From assembly GCF_001644035.1 (NCBI RefSeq), contig NZ_LUUG01000084.1:1-32158 (forward strand): a DNA stretch of 32,158 nucleotides, read 5' to 3'. The stretch is from Methylomonas methanica. Its GTDB lineage: Bacteria > Pseudomonadota > Gammaproteobacteria > Methylococcales > Methylomonadaceae. Below, piece by piece: positions 16,800 through 25,511 of the stretch (position 1 is the first letter of the stretch; the number at the start of each line of letters is the position of its first letter). The notes beneath the pieces were generated by a model that was given only the letters and a program-made list of their open reading frames with translations, had not been told where the DNA came from and made no database searches. Both the position numbers and the translations under genes were made by a program.

Positions 16800-16823
16800 A
16801 CGGTTTTCCACAGGAGAATAACG

Positions 16824-18194
16824 ATGTTGAAGTCACTGGATGTGTTACTGGGTTTATCGGTGGTGATGTTGATCGTCAGCATGGCGGTGACCTTAATCAG
16901 CCAGGGAATCCTGAATTTACTGGCCAGCCGCGGCCGCAATCTGCGTACCGGCTTGGCCGACTTGCTGGAATTGCTGGATGCCAGATTTTCCCGAACCGAG
17001 GCCGAGGCCATTGCCGCGTTAACCCTGATGCAACGGACTATCGGCGGCCGCTGTCGGTGTCGATTGCCGGAGTGGTTACAGTTTTTTCAGTTTGGCGAAG
17101 TGATCCATCGCGAAGAGTTCATCAAGATCTTGCTGGATTTGGCAGCTGGCTATAATGTGTCGATCAAAACCGAATTCGAACAGATCAAAGCCAGGTTAGC
17201 CAACAAAACCATCAATGTCGGCCAAGCCACGGACGCACTGGAAACCAAACTGCTGCAATACCCGCTATTCTTGAAGCGCCTGGGTATCGAAACGCTGCTT
17301 GCCAAGATCAAAAAAGCCAAGGCCGAACCTAAAAAGCAGCAGTATCACAAACTGGAGAAAGTCGTCGCCGATCAAATCTATCTACTGGATAAATTGAAAG
17401 CGGTGCTGCACGACAACGGCATCGAAGATCCGGCCGCTACCTTGAAAAACGCCCGGATGTTGGCGCTGGAATTTGAAAAATCTAATCCTGAACTTGCTCA
17501 TGATGTGCGCGCTTCGAACGCTTTGTTGCAAGAGGCCACCAGCGAATTTTTGGCGATAATTTGTTTGAATTTCGACCATTTGATTGATCGCGTCAGCGTC
17601 AGGTTCACCGCCACCACTCGCGTGGTTAGCGTGGTCAGTGCGGCCCTGGTAGCCATCGTCTTGCAGTTGGACACGGTGTATTTGATCAACCGGTTGTCTA
17701 TGGACGAGAAAATGCGGGCGGCCTTCGTGGAATTGGCGCCCAAACTGACGGAAGATCCGCAAATAAAGGATGCGATTCAATCAGCCGATGCCAAAGTTAC
17801 CGGAGGGCAGGATGCCGAGGCGCCAGCGGCAGACACTGTTAAAGCCAACGAACGCATCGATCTTGAAAAGCAAAAGTATTATCTTAATTTTTTAGCGGAA
17901 CAGGGCTTGATCAGCCTGCCTGTTGACCGAAAAAACTGGTGCAAACATTGGAAAATGGTGAGTATTCCCGGTTTGATCTTGTCGATCTTTCTGCTCAGTT
18001 TGGGTGGGCCGTTTTGGTATAACGCCTTGAGTAAGCTGGTGCAATTGCGTTCCGGCCTCGCACGCAAGGACGACGAGCAGAAGGCTATTCGCCAAACCAC
18101 GCAGGCCGTGGGCGGCGATCCGCAAAACCCGGATATTCCGTCAGCCTCAAATCCTTTGCAAGGCGAGCGTGGCGATCTGCAGGCGCAGGGTTGA
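16824..18194 (+). CDS. Three-helix membrane protein of unknown function
   Basis: The 456-residue protein follows a CAGGAGA ribosome site. Membrane helices are predicted at about residues 5-33, 266-289 and 378-401. A large, mostly helical Lys/Glu-rich domain lies between the first two, and a charged, low-complexity segment (residues about 310-345, Ala/Asp-rich) between the last two. The last helix ends in SLGGPFWYNALSKLVQLRS. I recall similar 'GPFW-LxKLxxLR' endings in a widespread family of uncharacterised bacterial membrane proteins. The stop codon overlaps the ribosome site of the downstream double-amidase gene, so the two products are made together. Confidence 0.8.
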   Translation: MLKSLDVLLGLSVVMLIVSMAVTLISQGILNLLASRGRNLRTGLADLLELLDARFSRTEAEAIAALTLMQRTIGGRCRCRLPEWLQFFQFGEVIHREEFIKILLDLAAGYNVSIKTEFEQIKARLANKTINVGQATDALETKLLQYPLFLKRLGIETLLAKIKKAKAEPKKQQYHKLEKVVADQIYLLDKLKAVLHDNGIEDPAATLKNARMLALEFEKSNPELAHDVRASNALLQEATSEFLAIICLNFDHLIDRVSVRFTATTRVVSVVSAALVAIVLQLDTVYLINRLSMDEKMRAAFVELAPKLTEDPQIKDAIQSADAKVTGGQDAEAPAADTVKANERIDLEKQKYYLNFLAEQGLISLPVDRKNWCKHWKMVSIPGLILSIFLLSLGGPFWYNALSKLVQLRSGLARKDDEQKAIRQTTQAVGGDPQNPDIPSASNPLQGERGDLQAQG

Positions 18195-18203
18195 GGAGGC
18201 CTT

Positions 18204-19685
18204 ATGGACAAGCAATGGATAGGCTGCGCGCAGGGTAATTTTCGGACCGGCCGTCCGGCTGGCTTCAAACCGGACATCATTGTCCTGCACTCGGCGGATG
18301 GCAGTCTGGCAGATGCCAGTATGCGCTACAACAAGTCGGGCGCTTTGCAATCCATGCATTACGCCATCGGCAACAACGGCAAGATTTATCAATATGTCCA
18401 GGAAGCCGACACTGCTTTTCATGCCGGCTTGGTGGTCAATCCGTCCGCTGGTTTTATCAAGCAAAGACCCAATACCAACCCCAATTTTTTCTCGATTGGC
18501 ATTGCCCTGGAAGTAGCGGTGGTCGGCCAGCCCGCTGCGACGCAATCGGCGGCATGCTCGAAATTGATCCGAGAGATTGCCGACCGCTGGCGGATTAACG
18601 TCGATGCGGAACATGTGTTGTCGCATAGCGCGATTCGTGCCTCGGTAAGTTGTCCCGGTTCCAGTATCGACATTGCCAAACTGATCGCGGCTGCCTTGCC
18701 CGATCCGGCAGTCAATTCAGTGGCCGGAAAACAAGTCGGTTTGCTGAGCAGGGCAAATTTGCGCAGCCGTCCCTCCGTCAGCGCTCCGGTAGTTCAAGTC
18801 ATGGAAGCCAACAGCAAAGTCGAGATCGTCAGCTTTACGGTAGGCGATGTCGTGTCCGGCAACGGCTTTTGGTATCAGGATAAGGATGGTTGTTTTTTCT
18901 GGGCCGGCGCTACTGATCGGCCTAATCCGCGGCTGTTGGTAACGCCGAGCGAAGGCGAGGCGAGTACCGATACTATGGTGCTCAGCAACCAATCCACCGC
19001 CGTTGCCGCTAGTTTGGCGATCAATCGTTCCCGGTTTCGCTTGCCGGCCGGGCAGTTTTTTACCGAGAAGCCGAAAAAAGATTTGATTGTGTTGCATTTT
19101 ACCGCCGGCTCATCGGCCAAGTCGGCATTCGATACCTGGATCGGCGATGCCCAACATGTTGCCGCCGCCTATTTGATCGATGTCGACGGCACGGTCTATG
19201 AAGTATTCGATCCGACGCAGTGGGCTTATCATCTGGGTGTGAAGGGTTTTAACGGCAGGCTGGATCAGCGCTCGATAGCGATAGAAATTGCCAATGTCGG
19301 GCCGTTGCGGCCGGCGGCGGATAATCTGGATGTCTTGAATTGGTGGCCGCCGCGCCGGGGCCAAACCCAGCCATTCGGCAGCAAATACTGTGACAAAACC
19401 CAAACCGCCAAATACATGCATACCAGCTATCGGGGCGAGCAGTATTTCGCCACCTTTCCAGAGCAACAGGTGCAGGCGATTCGCTTATTGCTGAACGATT
19501 TATGCGCGCGGTTTTCCATTCCGAAAACCTTGCCCCCCAAGGCCAAGCAATTTGAGCGCGATCTGGCGTTTTTCCAACAGTACTCTGGCATCGCCAGCCA
19601 TGTGAATTTCCGTAGCGATAAATGGGATATAGGCCCTGCTTTTGACTGGGCGGCGTTGGGCGTTGCCAATGCGCACGGCGCCTGA
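18204..19685 (+). CDS. Tandem N-acetylmuramoyl-L-alanine amidase with central SH3-like domain
   Basis: The 493-residue protein has three parts. Amidase_2 domain 1 (about residues 20-165) has zinc ligands His29, His141 and Cys150. A bacterial SH3-like domain follows (about 175-240: GLLSRANLRSRPS, then GFWYQDKDGCFFW). Amidase_2 domain 2 (about 285-485) has His298, His466 and Asp475. These domains cleave the bond between muramic acid and L-alanine in peptidoglycan or bind the same site. Domain 2 keeps Lys473 before its Asp ligand as in AmpD. Domain 1 has Val148 at that place, so it may be less active or only bind. No signal peptide or membrane helix is visible, although the substrate is periplasmic. 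GAGGAGGC at 18193-18200 overlaps the upstream stop. Confidence 0.92.
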   Translation: MDKQWIGCAQGNFRTGRPAGFKPDIIVLHSADGSLADASMRYNKSGALQSMHYAIGNNGKIYQYVQEADTAFHAGLVVNPSAGFIKQRPNTNPNFFSIGIALEVAVVGQPAATQSAACSKLIREIADRWRINVDAEHVLSHSAIRASVSCPGSSIDIAKLIAAALPDPAVNSVAGKQVGLLSRANLRSRPSVSAPVVQVMEANSKVEIVSFTVGDVVSGNGFWYQDKDGCFFWAGATDRPNPRLLVTPSEGEASTDTMVLSNQSTAVAASLAINRSRFRLPAGQFFTEKPKKDLIVLHFTAGSSAKSAFDTWIGDAQHVAAAYLIDVDGTVYEVFDPTQWAYHLGVKGFNGRLDQRSIAIEIANVGPLRPAADNLDVLNWWPPRRGQTQPFGSKYCDKTQTAKYMHTSYRGEQYFATFPEQQVQAIRLLLNDLCARFSIPKTLPPKAKQFERDLAFFQQYSGIASHVNFRSDKWDIGPAFDWAALGVANAHGA

Positions 19686-19921
19686 TTCGCGCTTGTTCAC
19701 TCCGATGCGTGGTTTTTGATAAGGCATTTGTAGTGCACTATCACAAGGTTATTTTCACAACCGATGCCGTCGTCACAGTTCTGCCCAGCCGCCGGCATGG
19801 ATGTTCGCTGCGGCTGTTAAGATGGTTTAATTGAGCGGTCAGGCAATTTCGGCTCGGACCGCTATGCTTATTTGGCACACTCTATCGCCTCACCCGCAAT
19901 TCCAGGAACCCAGGAAATATC

Positions 19922-21064
19922 ATGCCCGAAAAACCATTCTGTATTTTTGTAGTGGATGACGATGCTCTGTTGCGTTTGGTCATAACCGACCAATTGCAGG
20001 GGCATGACTATCAACTCCACGAGTTTGCCAATGGCGAGGAATGTTTGGCGGCGATGGATTTGGCCCCCAATCTGATCTTGCTGGATATCGAAATGCCGGG
20101 CCTCAGCGGTATTGAGGTTTGTCGGCAGATTCGCGCCGACGGCAATGACGATGTGCAGGTCATGTTTGTTTCCGCACACGACGATCTGGAGATTTTGCTG
20201 ACCGCGTTCGATGCCGGCGGCAACGATTTCATTCCGAAAAACGCCAAAAAAGATGTGTTGCTGCGCAAGGTTGATTTGGCAATCGAAGCCGAGCAGCAGA
20301 AAAGGCAACTGCAATCGCAACTGTCTTATGCTCAAAAAACCGCATTTACCGCCATGTCCAGCTTAGGGGAAACCGGTACCATACTGCAATTCTTACGAAC
20401 GTCATTCCAATGCGTTACGTTTCAGGAATTAGGCAGTTTAATAATCGAGACCCTACAGCAATACGGTCTAAACGGATTGGTGAAATTGACCGATACCGTG
20501 AAGGAATACGACTTTAGCCCGGAAAAAATCTGTACCCCGCTGGAAGAATCCATCCTTACCTATGTGGCTAAGCTGGGCCGAATTTATCAGGCCGGTGATC
20601 GCCTAGTATTCAATTTCTCGCACGTGACGTTATTGGTGGCCGGCCTTGATACTGACGATCCGGATGCGATTGGCCGATTACGGGATCATCTGGCGATACT
20701 TGCCGAAGGTGCCGGTGCGCGGGTCGAAGCCATGATAAGCGAACAACAGCGTTTGCAGGAAGCGAATGCCCGCCTGGAAGGCGTTAAGGAATTGACCGAT
20801 TTATTGATCGAGATCGAGGCCAACCAACAAGCCAATCATGCCCAAATGGTGAATTTGGCGGAACAGCACAAAATGAACATGGAAAGCGCCTTTATTCATC
20901 TGGGGTTGACCGATAGCCAGGAGTTTTTGCTGCACGGTTATGTGGACGAACTCACTTCGCAGATGGACAACCTGTTCGAGAACGACAACAGGCTGGCCTT
21001 GCGTCTGAACCAAATTGTCGAAAAGCAAAAAGCCCTGCTGCTATCTGCTCAGGTTAGCCGCTAA
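19922..21064 (+). CDS. Response regulator with uncharacterised C-terminal domain
   Basis: The 380-residue protein starts with a complete receiver domain: acidic pocket Asp12-Asp13-Asp14, phosphoacceptor Asp55 in LLDIEMPG, Ser84 and Lys106. Residues from about 130 on do not show a DNA-binding, GGDEF, EAL or HD motif. They form a mixed domain (to about 265) followed by a long helical, Gln/Glu-rich stretch (about 275-375) with coiled-coil character. It therefore probably acts through protein contact. It lies 49 bases before a hybrid histidine kinase gene on the same strand, its likely partner. Confidence 0.88.
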   Translation: MPEKPFCIFVVDDDALLRLVITDQLQGHDYQLHEFANGEECLAAMDLAPNLILLDIEMPGLSGIEVCRQIRADGNDDVQVMFVSAHDDLEILLTAFDAGGNDFIPKNAKKDVLLRKVDLAIEAEQQKRQLQSQLSYAQKTAFTAMSSLGETGTILQFLRTSFQCVTFQELGSLIIETLQQYGLNGLVKLTDTVKEYDFSPEKICTPLEESILTYVAKLGRIYQAGDRLVFNFSHVTLLVAGLDTDDPDAIGRLRDHLAILAEGAGARVEAMISEQQRLQEANARLEGVKELTDLLIEIEANQQANHAQMVNLAEQHKMNMESAFIHLGLTDSQEFLLHGYVDELTSQMDNLFENDNRLALRLNQIVEKQKALLLSAQVSR

Positions 21065-21113
21065 ATACCCGCCCGAATCCCTACCGATCTAGTCGTCGCA
21101 CCGAGGATTGCCT

Positions 21114-24100
21114 ATGCAAGCTTTGTTTTCGCCCGCCGTGGCGTTGATGAATCGATTGAGTTTCAGCAAGAAGTTTGTGGTGATAGGTTTTCTGTCGCTG
21201 CTGGCCGTCGTCGTGGTGTTCTACAGTCTTTATCAAAGCTTGAATCGGGTGATTCTGGATTCCGAGTGCGAGCTGCAAGGACTGTTAAAAATCAAGCATA
21301 TTACGCAGACCATGCAATTTGTGCAGCAGCATAGGGGCATTACCGTAGCGGTGCTCGGCGGCATAGAGAGTTTGCGCGATAAACGTGACATATCGGAAAC
21401 CAAAGTCGCTACGGCCTTATCGGCTTTGGGACAAACGCTAGCGGTGGATTCTTTGCCTGCCGTGGCATATGCGGACATAAAAAACGATTGGGAACAACTC
21501 CGGCAAAACGCCGCCAATCAAAGCATTCAGGAAAGCTATCGTTTACATAGCCGCTTGGTTGAAAAGTTATTGGATTTGGAGGAACTGATTGGTGAGGAAT
21601 CCTTGTTGTTCACCGATTCCAATCTGGATTCCTACCATTTGATCATGCTGGTAACTGAGCAAATGCCGAGGGCCTTGGAAGGTATCGCCCAGCTGCGCGG
21701 CTACGGTGTTGGGATACTAGCCAAAAAGCAGATTAGCGATCAGGAAAAAATCGAGATTTACCTCATCAAGGATAGAATCGAAACCGGCATCAGAGTCATT
21801 GAAGAAACTACCCATGACTTTAAACGCTATAAACCGGAACTGCACCCAATACTGACTAATACCAGGGACAATATCGTCAACGCAGCCAGTCTGATTACTC
21901 AGCATGTGATTGCCGATATTGTTCAGGAAAAATTCTCCATCAATCCGGAATACTTTTATTCGACGGTGACTTTAGCGCTGGATACGGCGTATTCGGAAAT
22001 TTACGACAGCTTTATTCCAGCGGCCGAACAGTTGATCGAGGCAAGAATTAAGGCAGCGAAAACGACGTTAGCTCTGAGCATCGGCATCCCCGGCTTTATA
22101 TTTATGCTGATCATTTATTTTGCAATTGGCGCCCATCTTGCGGTTAGCCGATACGTGGAGAAGTTGGCGAAAACCGCAAAAGCGTTTTCCGGTGGCGACT
22201 TTCAGCAAAGAATGCCCTTAACCATGCGCGATGAAATCGGGCAGGTTGCGGAGAGTTTTAACGAAATGGCCGACGGCTTTTCCGCACTGTTAACCGCGAG
22301 GCGCGAGGACGAGATCCGCCTCCGCAGTATTGTCGATACTGCTTTGGATGCCTTGGTGCAGATGGACGCCGATGGTTTTATCAATGGTTGGAATCGTCAG
22401 GCCGAACAGATATTCGGTTGGCCGGCCTCAGACGTCTTGGGCCGCTTGTTGCACGATGTGATTATTCCGGAGCGCTATCGGCAAGCCCATCAGCAAGGTA
22501 TGCGGCGCTATTTGGATACTGGAAGTGGATCTGTGTTGAACCAGAGAATTGAAGTGGTGGCGCTGCACCGCGACGGGCATGAGTTTCCGATTGAATTGGC
22601 CATCACCCCTAATAAATTGGGAAATGCTGTCGAATTCAGCGCCTTTATTAGAGACATTTCCGCGCAAAAACAGGCGATACAGACTTTGCAAGCCAGCGAA
22701 CAGCGCCATCGGGCTCTGTTCGAATCGTCGCGGGATGCCTTGATGACTCTCAGTGCCAGACGCGGATTTATCTCGGTCAACCCGGCGGCACTCAGCCTGT
22801 TTGCTTGTCGCGGTGAACAAGAGTTTTTAGCGCAAACGCCGGCCTCATTGTCGCCGGAATACCAGCCGGATGGCCGATCATCCTGCGAGTTGGCAAATGA
22901 AAAGCTTGAGATGGCTATCGCCGATGGCTCGGTTGTCTTCGAATGGTTGCATAAACGTTTAAACGGCGAGACTTTTTATGCCGAAGTGCAACTCAGTAGG
23001 GTAGAAATTGACAGCGAAATTGTTGTGCAGGCCACGGTGCGCGATATCAGCGAAAACAAACGCGCCAAGGCGGCATTAATCACCAGCGAAGCCAGGACCA
23101 GAGCGGTACTGCGGACCATGTCCGATGCAGTGGTGTTGATTGATAGCAAAGGCATCATGCTGCTGGTTAATGATGCAATCGGCGATTTGTTCGGCTACGA
23201 AGAAGACGAATTATTGGGGCAGAATGTGAAGATGTTGATGCCGGAGCCTTACCATTCCGAGCATGACGGTTATTTGAGCCGGCATCTGGATAACACCAAG
23301 GAAAGAGTCATTATCGGCCGGAGGATCGAAGTGGAGGGCAAACGTAAGGATGGGCTACTGGTGCCGATAGAGTTGAGCGTCAACGAATTAATGGACGATT
23401 TCGGCAGCACTTACATCGGCGTGATGCGCGACATCAGCCATCGCAAGGCAGTAGAGCAGGCGCACGAAGCCGCGCGTTTGGAAGCAGAACATCTGGTGCA
23501 TATGAAAAGCGAGTTTCTTGCCAATATGAGTCATGAAATTCGTACGCCATTAAATGCGATTATCGGCTTGGCCAAAATTAGCCTGCGCGATAATGCCGGG
23601 CGGAATATGCAGGAAAACAGCGCCCGTATTTACGATGCCGGCATGCATTTACTGAGTGTGGTCAACGACATCCTGGATTTTTCTAAAATTGAGGCCGGCA
23701 AGATGACTTTAGACGAGCATCCGTTTCGCCTGGATGCTTTGATTCAAGATGCCATCAGTCTGGTGGATATGCGTGCCAAGGAAAAGCAACTCGATCTGAT
23801 AGTGCATCGCCCCCAAGATTTGCCGGAATGGGTGAATGGCGACCCGTTGCGATTAAGGCAGATTTTGGTCAATTTATTGTCAAATGCAGTGAAGTTTACC
23901 GAGCATGGCTATGTCAGCCTGGAAATTTCCCGGCAGAAAGATATGACTGAAATCAGCGTGACGGACAGCGGCATCGGCATGACCGCCGAGCAGATTGGTC
24001 GTCTGTTTACCGCTTTCGAGCAAGCGGATAACTCTACCACCCGCAAATTCGGCGGCAGCGGTTTGGGATTGGCGATAAGTCGGGATCTTGCCAACTTGAT

Positions 24101-25040
24101 GGGCGGCGATATTGTCGTCAAAAGTACGCTGGGAGCGGGTAGCAAATTCACACTGAGTGTGCCGCTGCCGGCGACCGATGCCGGTGTCGAGCATTCGGCC
24201 GATTATCATCAGGACCACGGCGGACGCTTGCGCGGTTTTAGAATATTGGCTGCGGAAGACGTGGCTTTAAATCGATTGGTGCTGGAGGATTTGCTGATCC
24301 ACGAAGGTGCGCAGGTGACGTTTGCGGAAAACGGTCAACAGGCGCTGGATCGCTTGGAGGAAGCCGGCTATGCCGGTTTCGACGCGGTGTTGATGGATAT
24401 TCAGATGCCGGTGATGGATGGCTATCAGGCGGCGCGGCGTATTCTGGAAATCGCGCCGGATTTACCGATCATCGGTTTGACCGCTCACGCCATGCCCGAA
24501 GAGCGGCAGCGCTGCCTGGAAATGGGGATGCGTGATCGCGTTACTAAACCGATCGATGCCAATGCCCTGGTCGGCGCGTTGCGGCAGCATGTGTCCATCA
24601 ACAAAGTGTCTGATGAAATTGGTAGTAAGGGCGGTGCCGCAGCGGCACTCAAAATGCCCGAAACGGTAAATGACGCTGTGGCGGAAGTAGCTACCGAAGG
24701 CTTGATCGATTGGGCGGCGTTGCAACAACGTTTTGATGGCCGTCAGGCATTTATAGACAAGTTGATCGACAACGCCTTGGATGGCGCGCAGCAAGCTAAT
24801 GTCGATAAACTAAGACTGGCCGCCGAGCAGCGCGACTATGCCGCCATTAAATTTGTCGCGCATAACTTGAAAGGCTTTGCCGGCATTTTCGAGATTCAGC
24901 AAATACAGAGTTTGGCGCAGCAAGCCGAAGCGGCCGCTAAGGATCAAGCCGATGACGCGATTGAACTAGCCGAGAGTTTGGCCAATACGCTGGAAACTAT
25001 TCTGGCGGAGTTGCAGAGTAAACGGGCTGTCGCTAGTTAG
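21114..25040 (+). CDS. Hybrid sensor histidine kinase with three PAS domains, REC and HPt
   Basis: The 1308-residue inner-membrane kinase has TM1 (about 19-42), a helical periplasmic sensor resembling NIT-type domains (QHRGITVAVLGG block) and TM2 (about 318-345). HAMP (345-398) and three PAS domains follow (about 400-520, 526-645, 657-780). HisKA has phospho-accepting His807 in NMSHEIRTPLN. HATPase has its N-box near 908-928 and GGSGLGLAIS. A receiver follows with Asp1095 in LMDIQMPVMDG, and an HPt domain with His1250 in AHNLKGFAG. This is a complete four-step phosphorelay. PAS3 has the FixL-like motif MPEPYHSEHDGYL. The ATG at 21114 has GAGG seven bases upstream; a TTG at 21108 is rejected. 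The signal is unknown. Confidence 0.95.
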   Translation: MQALFSPAVALMNRLSFSKKFVVIGFLSLLAVVVVFYSLYQSLNRVILDSECELQGLLKIKHITQTMQFVQQHRGITVAVLGGIESLRDKRDISETKVATALSALGQTLAVDSLPAVAYADIKNDWEQLRQNAANQSIQESYRLHSRLVEKLLDLEELIGEESLLFTDSNLDSYHLIMLVTEQMPRALEGIAQLRGYGVGILAKKQISDQEKIEIYLIKDRIETGIRVIEETTHDFKRYKPELHPILTNTRDNIVNAASLITQHVIADIVQEKFSINPEYFYSTVTLALDTAYSEIYDSFIPAAEQLIEARIKAAKTTLALSIGIPGFIFMLIIYFAIGAHLAVSRYVEKLAKTAKAFSGGDFQQRMPLTMRDEIGQVAESFNEMADGFSALLTARREDEIRLRSIVDTALDALVQMDADGFINGWNRQAEQIFGWPASDVLGRLLHDVIIPERYRQAHQQGMRRYLDTGSGSVLNQRIEVVALHRDGHEFPIELAITPNKLGNAVEFSAFIRDISAQKQAIQTLQASEQRHRALFESSRDALMTLSARRGFISVNPAALSLFACRGEQEFLAQTPASLSPEYQPDGRSSCELANEKLEMAIADGSVVFEWLHKRLNGETFYAEVQLSRVEIDSEIVVQATVRDISENKRAKAALITSEARTRAVLRTMSDAVVLIDSKGIMLLVNDAIGDLFGYEEDELLGQNVKMLMPEPYHSEHDGYLSRHLDNTKERVIIGRRIEVEGKRKDGLLVPIELSVNELMDDFGSTYIGVMRDISHRKAVEQAHEAARLEAEHLVHMKSEFLANMSHEIRTPLNAIIGLAKISLRDNAGRNMQENSARIYDAGMHLLSVVNDILDFSKIEAGKMTLDEHPFRLDALIQDAISLVDMRAKEKQLDLIVHRPQDLPEWVNGDPLRLRQILVNLLSNAVKFTEHGYVSLEISRQKDMTEISVTDSGIGMTAEQIGRLFTAFEQADNSTTRKFGGSGLGLAISRDLANLMGGDIVVKSTLGAGSKFTLSVPLPATDAGVEHSADYHQDHGGRLRGFRILAAEDVALNRLVLEDLLIHEGAQVTFAENGQQALDRLEEAGYAGFDAVLMDIQMPVMDGYQAARRILEIAPDLPIIGLTAHAMPEERQRCLEMGMRDRVTKPIDANALVGALRQHVSINKVSDEIGSKGGAAAALKMPETVNDAVAEVATEGLIDWAALQQRFDGRQAFIDKLIDNALDGAQQANVDKLRLAAEQRDYAAIKFVAHNLKGFAGIFEIQQIQSLAQQAEAAAKDQADDAIELAESLANTLETILAELQSKRAVAS

Positions 25041-25129
25041 GGCAAATCCGAATATATTTTTCTGCCATCCGCCATTCCCGAGTATGCGGGAGCCGTTAGA
25101 CCGCGCAGCGAATACATTATAGTCACTGG

Positions 25130-25149
25130 GCTCCCGCTTTCGCGGGAGC
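25130..25149. repeat. Short palindromic repeat, TCCCGC-N4-GCGGGA family
   Basis: GCTCCCGC-TTTC-GCGGGAGC is a perfect 8-bp stem with a 4-base loop, followed by GACG. The same frame (GG-N2-TCCCGC-N4-GCGGGA-N2-GACG) occurs inside the fecR-like gene at 27666-27691. The two copies show this is a dispersed repeat family in this genome. Confidence 0.7.
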
Positions 25150-25190
25150 GACGATATTTAAGGGCCGGGTTAATAAGTTAAGTATTATCC

Positions 25191-25216
25191 GTTCGTCCTC
25201 AGCCTATCGAAGGACT
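25191..25216. repeat. Short intergenic repeat of the GTTCGTCCT...CGAAGGAC type
   Basis: GTTCGTCCT and TCGAAGGACT flank a short centre and pair partly through GTCCT/AGGAC. The sequence resembles a very common proteobacterial intergenic repeat recognised from memory. Only one copy is visible here. Confidence 0.5.
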
Positions 25217-25265
25217 CAATCAGCGCTTACTTGACGGCATTCACGTGGGAGTGGCGGCGAAAAAA

Positions 25266-25290
25266 ATGGCGGGTTTATGCAACCCGCCAT
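25266..25290 (-). terminator. Rho-independent terminator reading on the minus strand
   Basis: ATGGCGGGTT and AACCCGCCAT form a perfect 10-bp stem with a 5-base loop. On the minus strand it is followed by a run of T (plus-strand A-run at 25260-25266), the classic intrinsic-terminator form. On the plus strand no T-run follows. No annotated minus-strand gene lies to its right, so the transcript it would end is unknown. Confidence 0.6.
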
Positions 25291-25395
25291 CAAAACATCC
25301 CTGTCGCTAGGAGGAGGTCTGCCTCTCACTAACAAAAGCCGACGAAATCACCTGGTCGATTTGTCATGTTAATGAACGGAACCTCTAAAATAAAA

Positions 25396-25419
25396 CGATA
25401 TAATGTGATTTTTATATCG
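25396..25419. promoter_or_regulatory. Dyad overlapping a TATAAT box, candidate promoter/operator of the LysR gene
   Basis: CGATATAA (25396-25403) and TTATATCG (25412-25419) form a perfect 8-bp inverted repeat with an 8-base centre. A perfect TATAAT (25399-25404) lies in the left arm, about 110 bases before the cysB-type start codon; no good -35 box precedes it. LysR-type regulators commonly bind such dyads at their own promoter. Confidence 0.45.
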
Positions 25420-25511
25420 AAAGAATAGATTCTCATCGCAACGTCGAATTACAGTATAGGTTAGTAATAAAATTTTGCTTTGAATCCCGAAATTTTTTTA
25501 GGAGCAAGCCT

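Larger units (their letters stand above)
25041..25511. other. Repeat-rich intergenic region before the cysB-type gene
   Basis: These 471 bases contain no plausible plus-strand gene. They hold a CCCGC-type palindrome (25130-25149), a second repeat (25191-25216), a strong hairpin with a minus-strand T-run (25266-25290), and an AT-rich promoter zone with a dyad (25396-25419). The components are listed separately. Confidence 0.7.

Noticed and set aside
25041..25511. CRISPR array or tRNA gene in the repeat-rich gap
   Set aside because: The repeats are single palindromes of different families without regular spacing, and no cloverleaf can be drawn.
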